Source: Candidatus Methanomethylophilaceae archaeon (GTDB lineage: Archaea > Thermoplasmatota > Thermoplasmata > Methanomassiliicoccales > Methanomethylophilaceae). Taken from it: a stretch of DNA of 64,000 nt. The number at the start of each line of letters is the position of its first letter. Position 1 is the stretch's first letter. Where the stretch lies: contig CALUHR010000006.1 in the NCBI GenBank assembly GCA_944320495.1, positions 31,275-95,274 of the forward strand, given 5' to 3'. The notes beneath the pieces are model-generated. The model was not told the origin of the DNA and made no database searches. It saw only the letters and a program-made list of their open reading frames with translations. Made by a program: the position numbers and the translations under genes. Of this stretch, positions 55,474-64,000 are shown piece after piece.

Positions 55474-56118
55474 TCATCCCCTGATGGCCTTGGCCTTCTC
55501 GGTGGTCTCGGAGGCGGACTCCCCGTAGAGGTCGGCACCGATCTTGTCGCAGTAGGCCTGGGTGACGGGAGCGCCGCCGACCATGACGGTGACGCTGTCC
55601 CTGAGGTTGTCGTTCTTGAGCATCTCGATGACGTCCTTCATGACGGCCATGGTGGTGGTCATGAGGGCGGACATCCCGAGGTAGGTGCATCCGCCCTTGA
55701 CCTCGTCGATGAAGTTCTGGGAGGGTACGTCCCTTCCCAGGTCGTGGACCTCGAATCCGGCGCACTGGAGCATGGTGGAGCAGATGGACTTGCCGATGTC
55801 GTGGACGTCTCCCTCGACGGTTCCCATGACGACGGAGGCCTGCTTCGCGTCCTGCACCTTGTTCTTCTCGAGCTCGGGTCCGAGGATGTCCATGGCGCTC
55901 TTCATTCCAGCGGCCGCGGAGAGGACGTGGGGGAGGAACAGCTTGCCCCTCTCGAACATGACTCCGACGTCGGACATGGCGGCACCCATGGTGTTGATGA
56001 TGTCGGTCGCAGGCATTCCCGCGGCGTGGGCCTCATCGACGGCCTTCTTGATCTCGGGCACCTTGCACCCGACGATGGCTTTCTTCAGCGCTTCCTCATG
56101 AGCTTCGAATCCAGTCAT
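55474..56118 (-). CDS. mtbC: Dimethylamine corrinoid protein MtbC
   Basis: 214 aa. N-terminal helical cap (residues 1-85), then the B12-binding Rossmann domain with GTVEGDVHDIGKS, which contains the DxHxxG cobalt-ligating His, and VTVMVGGAPVTQAYC. Receives the methyl group from MtbB and passes it to the MtbA/coenzyme M side. First gene of the mtbC-mtbB-permease operon. Confidence 0.93.
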   Translation of the reverse strand: MTGFEAHEEALKKAIVGCKVPEIKKAVDEAHAAGMPATDIINTMGAAMSDVGVMFERGKLFLPHVLSAAAGMKSAMDILGPELEKNKVQDAKQASVVMGTVEGDVHDIGKSICSTMLQCAGFEVHDLGRDVPSQNFIDEVKGGCTYLGMSALMTTTMAVMKDVIEMLKNDNLRDSVTVMVGGAPVTQAYCDKIGADLYGESASETTEKAKAIRG

Positions 56119-56693
56119 TTTCTCTGATTCCTGGTCCCTAAGGACTGGAAAAACGATTTTTTTACTGATGATATAAGAAGTAATGCTATTGAGGCGATTT
56201 TCGGGCTATTTTTGATGAAATGTGGCGAAATACCCAAAAAACAGGGCAATATATTGAATATACCAACAAATACAGTTAAATACAAGAATTTGAGGGATTG
56301 GTTTTGCCCGATAATTCGTACTCAGAAATGTCACTTTTTTCCAGGGTATTTTGGGGTCGTTTCAAGGGTTCACGGCGTTAATGATGTCAAATGGCAATCG
56401 TTTTCACCGACGGGCCGGAATCCCGCATCGGCGGGTCTCAAAAAGTGTCCGAAACATGCCATATAGACATTTGATCCGAGGGTGGTGTTTCCCGATTCTA
56501 GCGTCTATCTTTCGGGGGACGGTCCCTGTCTATGCAATATACCAATATCGGGATTTGGACGTCCGACTGGGCATGGAAGACGTCGGAAAGCGATGCCAAT
56601 CCCGACGGATGTATGCCTCGTCACCTGGAGAAAACGGCATATACGGAAGTGGTGAGAAGGTCGGGAAGTTCCATGCTTCGGTTGGTGTTTGGG
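56119..56693. promoter_or_regulatory. Intergenic region upstream of mtbC
   Basis: 575 bases with no convincing gene. On the - strand CTTATATCATC (about 56168-56180) is a plausible TATA box for mtbC, preceded on the mRNA side by a run of A/T near 56150-56165. The rest (56200-56690) shows no repeat or RNA signature that I can name. Confidence 0.4.
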
Positions 56694-56722
56694 TCCGGAC
56701 GGGAACTCCGATCCCGTCCGGA
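56694..56722 (-). terminator. Terminator of the APC permease
   Basis: TCCGGACGGGA-ACTCCGA-TCCCGTCCGGA, 11-bp perfect stem just past the permease stop. Confidence 0.7.
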
Positions 56723-56730
56723 TAGTTCCG

Positions 56731-58188
56731 TCACTCGGACGCGTTGTTGGCCTTGGCGGCCTCGATCTCCTCGGGGTCCGCCTCCTTTCCGAAGTATTCG
56801 CCGTACTTCCTCTTGCAGTGGATCGCGAAGTAGATACCGACGATGCTCCAGGCGAGGACCAGGAGCCACTCCTCCCATCCGAGGGTGGAGCCGGATCCGG
56901 GCAGCAGGTACATGAAGACCATGAATCCGGACATGATCGCGGCCAGGACTCCGATGAGCTTCCCATGGCTGACCTTGTAGGGTCTGGGCATGTCGGGCTC
57001 CGTCTTCCTGAGCTTCAGGAACGTGATTGACACGATGAAGTATGCGACGCAGCAACCCAGGTTGGCGGCGTTGACGACCCATGTGAGCATCTCCCTTCCG
57101 AAGAAGGGCGCCAGCAGGGCCAGCAGTCCGAAGAGCAGCAGGGCGTTGACAGGGGTCTTGTACTTCTCGTGGATCTTGGCGAACCTGTGGGGGATCATGT
57201 TGGAGGCTGCCAGGGAATAGAGCGATCTGCTCCCACCCATGAGGAAGGAGTTCCAGGTGGTGATGACTCCGCACAGTCCACCCAGTAACACGACGCTCGC
57301 CAACGCCTCGCTGTTGAATGCGAACTTGATCGCATCCGCCGTCACCAGGCCACTGTGCCCCATCGAGTATATGATGTCCTCTGGGGTCATCAGAAGTCCG
57401 ATCGCGAGGATGATCAAAACGTAGAATATGACCGCCACCATGATCGAGATGACCATGATCATACCGATCTTCTTGAACGGCACCTTGATCTCCTCGGCCG
57501 TCTGAGGGATGACATCGAATCCTATGAAGAAGAACGGCGTCAGCATCATGACTGTGAGGGTTCCCTTGATCGCCAGGTCGCCTTCTCCGGCGAACAGCTG
57601 GTTCTCTATGTTCGCGGTGTCACCGGCGTAAAGTCCGGAGGCGATCATGAACACGCCGACGCCGACGATGATCAGCGTCATGACGGTTTGGAAGATTGCT
57701 GCGGTCTTGATCCCGCGGATATTGATGTAAGTAATGGCGAGTCCGATGAGGACCGCGGACACGATCCATGTCACATAGACATCGAATCCGGCAATAGTGT
57801 AAAGGTATCCCTGAAGGAAGTTGGGCCAGATGTAGCTGATGCACAGAGGGATGGTACATGCCTCGAAGCATGTGACTCCCAGATATCCGAGCACGATGGC
57901 CCATGTGCATATGAACGACCCCGTTGGCCCGAAGGCACGCATGGCGAAGACATGTTCTCCGCCGCACTTCGGCATCGCCGACGTGAGCTCGGCGTAGGTG
58001 AGTCCGACGAAGAACACCATCAATCCACCGCAGGCGAATCCGATCGCCGCTCCGGCGACACCGCCCGATTCAATCCAGCTCCCAGAGGACACGACCCAGC
58101 CCCAGCCGATCATGGCTCCCAGGGCCAGAACGATAATGTCCCAACGATTCAATACACGCTCGAACTTGGAATCATCACCTTCATTCAT
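56731..58188 (-). CDS. APC-superfamily amino acid/amine permease
   Basis: 485 aa, 12 predicted transmembrane helices. The N-terminal LALGAMIGWGWVVSSGSWIE corresponds to the APC substrate-binding GxG region in helix 1, and VMMLTPFFFIGFDVIPQTAEEIK to helix 6. Related proteins transport amino acids, polyamines or ethanolamine. Position between the two methyltransferase clusters suggests uptake of a methylated amine or a betaine, but the substrate is not determined. Confidence 0.85.
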   Translation of the reverse strand: MNEGDDSKFERVLNRWDIIVLALGAMIGWGWVVSSGSWIESGGVAGAAIGFACGGLMVFFVGLTYAELTSAMPKCGGEHVFAMRAFGPTGSFICTWAIVLGYLGVTCFEACTIPLCISYIWPNFLQGYLYTIAGFDVYVTWIVSAVLIGLAITYINIRGIKTAAIFQTVMTLIIVGVGVFMIASGLYAGDTANIENQLFAGEGDLAIKGTLTVMMLTPFFFIGFDVIPQTAEEIKVPFKKIGMIMVISIMVAVIFYVLIILAIGLLMTPEDIIYSMGHSGLVTADAIKFAFNSEALASVVLLGGLCGVITTWNSFLMGGSRSLYSLAASNMIPHRFAKIHEKYKTPVNALLLFGLLALLAPFFGREMLTWVVNAANLGCCVAYFIVSITFLKLRKTEPDMPRPYKVSHGKLIGVLAAIMSGFMVFMYLLPGSGSTLGWEEWLLVLAWSIVGIYFAIHCKRKYGEYFGKEADPEEIEAAKANNASE

Positions 58189-58938
58189 AACGAATCACCA
58201 GTCGAATTCCATTTCACCGGATGCTGCATGGACGAACGGGTCGAAACCTCCGGTAGAGGCTTATGGCATACTGAACGGGATACCCCCGTTGATAACTAAC
58301 CATCGCATTCGTTTTGCATTTCACACCCTCCCGGCTCACCCTCTACGGGCACTAGCCGGAAATCTCGGGAGGCTCAGGATCTCTGCGCCCATCCAGTGAT
58401 TTGCTGATTGAAACGACAAGACATGGGTTTTTAAAACAATGTATTAACGGCGTTGATTTAGAGAGTTAAACTGTAATCGTTTGGATTAAATTGTTAAATA
58501 AATTAGTATGAACTCGGGATTGGATGGAATCTAAGAAAAAATTAAATATAAGTGTATGAACGTGAAAAATATTGAATTAATTTTCATCAGTAGTGTTTAC
58601 AGTATGACATAATTTCGGCAGTTGTGTGGATAAAAAGACATTTAATGTAGATTCATACGCAGGTTAACTAATTCCTCGATTCGAACAATGTTCATTTTCG
58701 GATATTGGAGATAGCGGATAACATCAGTCATCATCCCATTGGAAGCAGGTCCGTATTTCAGACCCGAGGGGAACGATCATTGATGGAGGTCGAGGGAATC
58801 GTACGTACTGTCGATCGATATGAGGTGAGGAATTAGGTCTCTATTTTTCTTGTTATAATATATGGGGCGAGTAGGATTGTTAAATTATTTTATATAATCC
58901 GTACGGGATGGAAAGATGCCCTTGACGGAGATGCCGAC
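58189..58938. promoter_or_regulatory. 750-base AT-rich intergenic region
   Basis: Separates two divergent transcription units. No gene. TTTATATAATCC (about 58889-58900) is the likely TATA box of the HyuA-like gene, about 40 bases before its ATG. I saw no tRNA or riboswitch signature. Confidence 0.4.
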
Positions 58939-60927
58939 ATGAGGATTGGACTTGGTCTCGATACCGGAGGTACGTACACAGATGCTGTCATAATGGATCT
59001 TGAGAGGGGGGAGGTCCTCTCCAAGGCTAAGTCCATGACGACGTACGAGGATCTGACGATCGGCATTGAGGGGGCCATCGATAGGCTGGACCAGTCCCTT
59101 CTGGGGTCCCTGGGGGTCGTCGCGCTCTCATCCACGTTGGCCACCAACTCGGTCGTCGAGGGAAAGGGTTGTCGTGTCGGCCTGATATGCATCGGAGGCG
59201 AGTACGATCGCACCCTCGGTGCGGACTACATGATCTCCGTCAGAGGCGGGAACGACATACACGGGGATGAACTGGAGCCGTTGGGCGTCAAGGAGGCCGA
59301 GGAGTTCATGCGCTCCATAGTCGGCAAGGTGGAGGGTCTGGCGATATCCGGGTACCTGTCGGTCAGGAACCCGGCCCAGGAGAAGAGGCTCAAGGAGATG
59401 GCCAAGGCGATCCTAGATGTCCCCGTCGTGTGCGGGTACGAGCTGACCTCCGAGCTGGGGTTCAACGAGCGCACCACCACCTGTATCATGAACAGCAGGC
59501 TCATTCCGATAATGGACGAGCTCATACGCTCCGTCCGCAAGGCTCTCGATGAGAGAGGTATCAGGGCACCGCTGATGATATCCCGCGGAGACGGGAGCAT
59601 GATGACCGATGCGGTAGCACGTGAGCGTCCGGTGGAGACGATCCTCTCGGGTCCTGCGGCTAGTCTCATGGGTGCCATGCACATGACGGGCATTAGGGAC
59701 GCTGTTGTCATGGACATGGGCGGGACGACCACCGATATCGGGATCCTCAGGGATGGTCGCCCCAGCCTGGACCGTGAGGGCGCCATCATAGACGGGAAGA
59801 GGACCAGGGTGATGGCTGCGAGGGTGTATACATCGGGCATCGGAGGCGACAGTCGCATAGTGGTGAATCCCGGGAGCGTCATTCTCACGCCACAGAGGGT
59901 GATCCCGCTGTGCGTGGCCGCCCACAGGTGGTCGGAAGTGGCGGAGGGTGTCAGGACCCTCACACAGAAGCTTCCGCATCATCTCACGCGCCCTCTGAGC
60001 AGGCCGGAGCTCCAGAACTTCGATTACGAGTACTTCCATACGGTCAAGGACCCGTCCGAATCATTCGTCATGGGTGAGTACGACAGGAGGTTCCTGAGGC
60101 TCGCGAAGGAGCGTCCGGTCACCCTGAGGATCGCCACCATGGAGCTTGGATGCAACACGTACGACATCCAGATTCAGAGGATGGAGGAACTCGGACTCAT
60201 ACAGAGGGTTGGCATAACACCGACCGACATCCTCCATGTGGAGGGAAGCTACAGGGAGTTCGATTCGACGGCATCCGAAATCGGAGTGAGGTATCTCGCA
60301 TCACTCGTCGATGTAAACGTCGACCAGTTCGTCACCATCGCCAAGCGTGCCATACGCAACAAGTTGTGCGTGGAGCTTATGAAGGCCCTGATCACCGAGG
60401 ACTCCGGCGAACCCAACCTTGGGACCACGGGAATGGACCTGCTCATGAAGGGGATAACCTCCCGTCTAGGCAAGGACTTCGGGTGCTCCATCATCCTGTC
60501 GAAGCCTATCATCGGCATCGGTGCCCCTTCGGGGGTCTACATGAGATGGGTGGGGGAGGCCCTGCACACCGATGTGATGATCTCGGTCGATTCCGATGTC
60601 GGTAATGCCGTCGGGGCCGTGTGCGCATCCATATCGGAGTCGGTGAAGTACGTCATCAGGCCGATGGTCCCACGCCGGGAGGGTGCGGTCTACGAGGTGT
60701 TCTCCAAGATGGGTCGCAAGTGGTTCGCCACCCTGGAGGAGGCCATGGAGTCTTGCGAATCAGAGGCCAGGGAATACGTCACGGAGGCGGCGCTCGAGAA
60801 CAACGCGGACGTCGTCGAGATATCCGTGGACCTGGACAGGAAGCCGTACATATATATCCCGGGCGAGGGACGTCTGGACGAGGTCACGATGGTCGTGACC
60901 GCGGCGGGGAAGCCAAGGATGTTCCGA
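58939..60927 (+). CDS. Hydantoinase/oxoprolinase HyuA-family protein
   Basis: 662 aa to CGA at 60925-60927 (standard reading would add 8 residues to TAA). ASKHA ATPase-fold motifs: GLGLDTGGTYTDAVIMDLER, SSTLATNSVVEGKG, ISRGDGSMMTDAV, VETILSGPAASLMGA, and VVMDMGGTTTDIGIL. HyuA-family proteins open lactam rings in an ATP-dependent way or activate partner enzymes. It precedes a non-pyrrolysine MttB homologue, so it may act on or supply that pathway. A complete scan of the frame found one CGA only, at codon 663. Confidence 0.8.
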
Positions 60928-61242
60928 TGTCCGAGTGACACATGGTTCTAAAAAATTAAACATAATTAACTCTCTATATTATTCTGGGGTGTTTCACGAG
61001 AAGAATGGGAGGTGTTGGATGTAACCCCATCCAACCCCCATTCGATTCTTTGGCGATTCTCAGAGCTTCCGAATGCACAGAATCATCCGAAATCCAAGGA
61101 AAATATCCTCTATTTTTTGAATGAAACGTGGAAAAATAGGATTTTCTGTCGCGAGAAAAACAATTAAAATTTCTTAACTAATGAAAACTTTAATATATTT
61201 AATAAAATAATTTTAACCATACCCCAATGGAGGGGAGTGAAT
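60928..61242. promoter_or_regulatory. Promoter region of the mttB-like operon
   Basis: 315 bases without a gene; ends in TTTAATATATTTAATAAAAT (about 61188-61208), a strong TATA region, and GGAGGGG 8 bases before the ATG. Confidence 0.5.
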
Positions 61243-62700
61243 ATGAGGAGACCAAAGCTAGAGATTCTTTCTAAATCCGAGATTCTCGACATCGATGCTG
61301 CAAGTAAAAAGGTGCTCGAGGAAGTCGGACTCATGGTCAACCACGAGAAAGCTAGGCAGATGTTCAAGGCTGCCGGCTGCGAGGTTGACGAGAAGACCAA
61401 GGTTGTCAAGATCCCCGAGTCTCTCGTCGTCGAGGCTATGTCTAGCACCCCGACTAACTACAAGTACTACAGCCGTGACGGAAAGCACGACTGCACTCTG
61501 GTCGGAGACGGATCCAAGACCCTCTTCGCGCCTCTTGGAATCGCAACCAACGTTACCGACTACGTCTCTCCTGGTGTCTTCAAGAAGAGGCCCTCCACCC
61601 TCAAAGACATCCAGAACATGTCCACCATCGTTGATGCGTGCCCGAACATCGACCACATGATTCAGGGAGTCTCCGCCATGGATCTCATGACGGTCACTGA
61701 CCAGAACCGCCGTGTCCGTGAGTTCGATGCTCTGCTCACCGGTACCTCGAAGCCCTTCATGTGGGACTCAGACTACAGGTACAACGAGGACTGCTTCAAG
61801 ATCGAGGCCGCATGCTACAGCGGTGACGAGGAGGAGGCCAGGAAGAAGCCCTTCTACATGAACGTCAGCTGTACCACCAGCCCTCTCCAGCTGGACTACG
61901 CCCTGTGCGACCTGTGCCTGACCTCTGCTGAGTTCAACGTCCCCATGATGGTCATGACCATGGGAATGTGTGGAACCTCCGCTCCGATCCACATCGCCGG
62001 AACCCTCGTCGAGAACAATGCCGAGGTTCTGGGAGGACTTATCCTGTCCCAGCTGGCCAACAAGGGTGCACCCAACCTCTACGGAAGCTGCACCACCTCC
62101 TTCGACTTCCACTGCAACAGCGCTCCCTGGGGAACCCCCGAGGGAAGCCTGATCAGCGCTTGTGTTGGTCAGCTCGCCAACTACTACGGCGTTCCCTCCA
62201 TCGTCATGGGAACCGCCTCCGACTCCAAGATGCCCGACATCCAGTGCGGACACGAGGAGACCATGAACATGATGATGCCCACCCTCGCCGGTGCCACCAA
62301 CCTCACCGGTGCCGGAATGATGGAGCTGGGAATGTCCCACTCCTTCGAGAAGATGGTCATCGACAACGACCTGTTCGGCGTCATGAACAGGATCATGGAG
62401 GGAGTCGAGGTCACCAAGGAGACCATGATGGTCGATGACATCATCGCCGTCGGTCCCTTCGGAGACTACGTCGCCCACCCCTCCACCCTCGAGAACTTCG
62501 GAATGATCAACCACTCCGACTGCCTCGACCACAACATGTACGACGAGTGGGTCGCCGGTGGCAGCAAGGCCGCCCTCGACCTCGCCCACGAGCGCGTCCT
62601 CGACATCCTGGCCAACCACCAGGTCACCCCGATCGAGAACGACGTCCGCAAGTCCATCGATGCTATCATCAAGGAGGCCGACGCTAAGTACAAGGCATGA
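61243..62700 (+). CDS. MttB-family (COG5598) methyltransferase lacking pyrrolysine
   Basis: 485 aa. IDAASKKVLEEVGLMVNHEK, TDYVSPGVFKKRPSTLKDI, CGTSAPIHIAGTLVENNAEV, GTPEGSLISACVGQLANYYG, and NLTGAGMMELGMSHSFEKM identify the trimethylamine methyltransferase superfamily. There is no TAG in the frame, so it belongs with non-Pyl members such as MtgB/MtpB/MtcB, which demethylate quaternary amines (glycine betaine, proline betaine, carnitine). Substrate not predictable. A strong RBS and very biased codon use suggest high expression. ATG 61243 preferred over a GTG at 61237. Confidence 0.9.
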   Translation: MRRPKLEILSKSEILDIDAASKKVLEEVGLMVNHEKARQMFKAAGCEVDEKTKVVKIPESLVVEAMSSTPTNYKYYSRDGKHDCTLVGDGSKTLFAPLGIATNVTDYVSPGVFKKRPSTLKDIQNMSTIVDACPNIDHMIQGVSAMDLMTVTDQNRRVREFDALLTGTSKPFMWDSDYRYNEDCFKIEAACYSGDEEEARKKPFYMNVSCTTSPLQLDYALCDLCLTSAEFNVPMMVMTMGMCGTSAPIHIAGTLVENNAEVLGGLILSQLANKGAPNLYGSCTTSFDFHCNSAPWGTPEGSLISACVGQLANYYGVPSIVMGTASDSKMPDIQCGHEETMNMMMPTLAGATNLTGAGMMELGMSHSFEKMVIDNDLFGVMNRIMEGVEVTKETMMVDDIIAVGPFGDYVAHPSTLENFGMINHSDCLDHNMYDEWVAGGSKAALDLAHERVLDILANHQVTPIENDVRKSIDAIIKEADAKYKA

Positions 62701-62754
62701 GTGATCCCCCTCCATTGCGACAAGCAATGAGCTGATTGCTTCAACCACATTTCC

Positions 62755-62774
62755 GCCGCCCCGCGAGGGGCGGC
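62755..62774 (+). terminator. Hairpin between mttB-like gene and permease
   Basis: GCCGCCCC-GCGA-GGGGCGGC, 8-bp stem followed by ATTCTC; probably a partial terminator or mRNA stabiliser. Confidence 0.55.
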
Positions 62775-62799
62775 ATTCTCAAATCGTGAGTTGATACAA

Positions 62800-63780
62800 A
62801 TGGACACAGTCGTATTGGTTCTGGATATCCTGGTCTGCATCGCCATCGCCCTGGGTATCTACTACATGGTCAGGGACATGGCCAAGCACAAGGAACAGAC
62901 CCTGGCCGAGCTCAAGGTCGGCGGATGGTCCAAGACCATCAAGACCATCATCATCTCCACCGTGTTCCTCTTCCTGGACATGTTCGGAATCGGTTCCTAC
63001 GGACCCCACATGGCCTGCTGGAAGATCTTCAAGGTCACCCGTGACGAGTGGATCCCCGGAACCCTCAACGTGTGCATGCTGACCGCTACCCTGGTCGAGA
63101 CCCTCTACCTGGTCAACACCGTCAATGTCGAGATGACCACCCTCATCCCGTGCATCATCGCTGCCACCCTCGGATCCTGGCTCGGAGGCGGAATCGTCGT
63201 CAAGCTGAACGTCAACAAGATCCGTCTCGCCGTCGGAATCGCTCTGGCCGTCGTCGGTATCGTCCTCATCCTCCAGCTCACTGGCATCATGCCCACTGGA
63301 ACCAACGGAGAGGGAACCCACGGACTCAGTGGAATCAGTCTCGTCATCATCGTTCTGATCAGCCTGCTGTTCGGTGCCCTGATGACCATCGGTATCGGAA
63401 TCTACGCCCCTCTCCTGGCCTGCGCCAGCCTGCTGGGAATGGATCCCCTGTACGCTACCCCCATCATGCTCGGAACCTGCGCTTTCATCTGCCCCGCCGC
63501 AGCCATCCGCTTCGCCAAGGCTAGCTACGACTCTGACAAGCCCAGGTATGACAGGAAGATTGCCGTCGTCGTCACCCTCACCGGATGGATCGGACCCGTC
63601 ATTGCTTCCAACGTCATCCTGAGTCTCCCGACCACCGCCATGAAGTGGATCGTCGTGTGCGTCATGTTCATCGTGTCCGCCATGATGCTCTACCAGTGGT
63701 ACCACAAGTCCGGTGACGCTGTCGCGGAGAAGGAGGATGCCGAGCTCGCTTCCATAGAAGCGGAATCGTCGTCCGAATGA
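62800..63780 (+). CDS. TauE/SafE-family permease
   Basis: 326 aa, paralogue of the permease at 52963. FGIGSYGPHMACWKIFKVTR, AATLGSWLGGGIVVKLNVNK, SLLFGALMTIGIGIYAPLL. Sits between the MttB-like methyltransferase and its corrinoid protein, as the other copy sits after mtbB, which strengthens a substrate-uptake role. ATG 62800 preferred; TTG at 62791 is possible. Confidence 0.82.
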   Translation: MDTVVLVLDILVCIAIALGIYYMVRDMAKHKEQTLAELKVGGWSKTIKTIIISTVFLFLDMFGIGSYGPHMACWKIFKVTRDEWIPGTLNVCMLTATLVETLYLVNTVNVEMTTLIPCIIAATLGSWLGGGIVVKLNVNKIRLAVGIALAVVGIVLILQLTGIMPTGTNGEGTHGLSGISLVIIVLISLLFGALMTIGIGIYAPLLACASLLGMDPLYATPIMLGTCAFICPAAAIRFAKASYDSDKPRYDRKIAVVVTLTGWIGPVIASNVILSLPTTAMKWIVVCVMFIVSAMMLYQWYHKSGDAVAEKEDAELASIEAESSSE

Positions 63781-63852
63781 CGAAGCGATCGCCAAATCAA
63801 GATCAACAAACCTCTTCCAAACCTCTTATCTAAAAAGAAGGGAGAAGACCAA

Positions 63853-64000
63853 ATGAGTCAGGAAGAAGTCAACCAGAAAGCGAAACAGGCAGTCCTCAAA
63901 TACGATGTCAACGGCGCCAAGGCCGCCGCCCAGCAGGCCATCGCCGAGGGTCTGGACCCCGTCCAGGTCATCAACGAGGGATTCACCGCCGGTATCCAGG
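63853..64000 (+). CDS. Corrinoid protein (MttC-like), cut by the window edge
   Basis: The first 49 codons are seen: QKAKQAVLKYDVNGAKAAAQ then AIAEGLDPVQVINEGFTAGI, the helical cap that precedes the B12-binding domain in methyltransferase corrinoid proteins. Probably the methyl acceptor of the MttB-like enzyme two genes upstream. AAGAAGGGAGAAG provides the RBS. Confidence 0.85.
   Translation, partial: MSQEEVNQKAKQAVLKYDVNGAKAAAQQAIAEGLDPVQVINEGFTAGIQ

Noticed and set aside
56119..58938. tRNA or riboswitch in the large intergenic regions near 56.2-56.7 and 58.2-58.9 kb
   Set aside because: GATTCGAAC near 58677 resembles a T-loop but no acceptor stem or anticodon arm can be drawn around it.

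Overview
The window is archaeal, and almost certainly from the Methanomassiliicoccales (Thermoplasmata; Methanomethylophilaceae-like). It carries two dimethylamine methyltransferase genes (mtbB), each with the in-frame amber (pyrrolysine) codon at residue 356. It also has a dimethylamine corrinoid protein, an mttB-family methyltransferase, glycerol-1-phosphate dehydrogenase (archaeal lipids), LonB, Hel308 and a KEOPS Pcc1 subunit. Most genes are GC-rich with AGG/CGC arginine codons. Intergenic regions are AT-rich with archaeal TATA boxes close to the start codons.

Layout. 0-16.6 kb is housekeeping: hel308, lonB, a BspA-type leucine-rich surface protein, nadM, a CinA-type deamidase, a ThiF-like E1, purC, egsA, flavoproteins and superoxide reductase. 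At 17.2-20.0 kb lies an MgtA-type P-ATPase. At 20.1-25.7 kb there is a tightly overlapping three-gene cassette (TerB-like protein, BrxC/D-type ATPase, Lhr-like helicase) that looks like a defence module. It abuts a complete type I-E CRISPR-Cas locus (25.8-35.7 kb; cas3, cas8e, cas11, cas7, cas5, cas6, cas1, cas2, array). The leucine operon leuACDB and pcc1 follow (36-40.7 kb), then an AlbA/Schlafen-type regulator with a hexanucleotide microsatellite in its leader, two exported proteins of AT-rich composition, and two tandem transposase-like genes (46.9-50.2 kb). The right end (50.4-64 kb) is methylotrophic: mtbB; mtbC-mtbB-permease; an APC permease; and a HyuA-like gene, a non-pyrrolysine MttB homologue, a permease and a corrinoid protein cut by the window edge.

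The most striking observation concerns the genetic code. (1) TAG is read as sense in genes other than methylamine methyltransferases: cas3 (codon 872), a transposase (codon 134) and a small membrane protein (codon 75). No gene I accept ends in TAG. This fits an archaeon in which TAG is generally pyrrolysine. (2) CGA, normally arginine, behaves as a STOP codon. About fifteen genes meet an in-frame CGA exactly where the family length, the next gene's start or a convergent neighbour says they should end (for example cas5/cas6 and leuD/leuB share CGATG in place of the usual TGATG overlap). In every gene I walked codon by codon, CGA was absent from the interior. Read with the standard code these genes run on out of frame through their neighbours. 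I therefore give coordinates ending at CGA and mark each case; whether this is true reassignment must be tested genome-wide.
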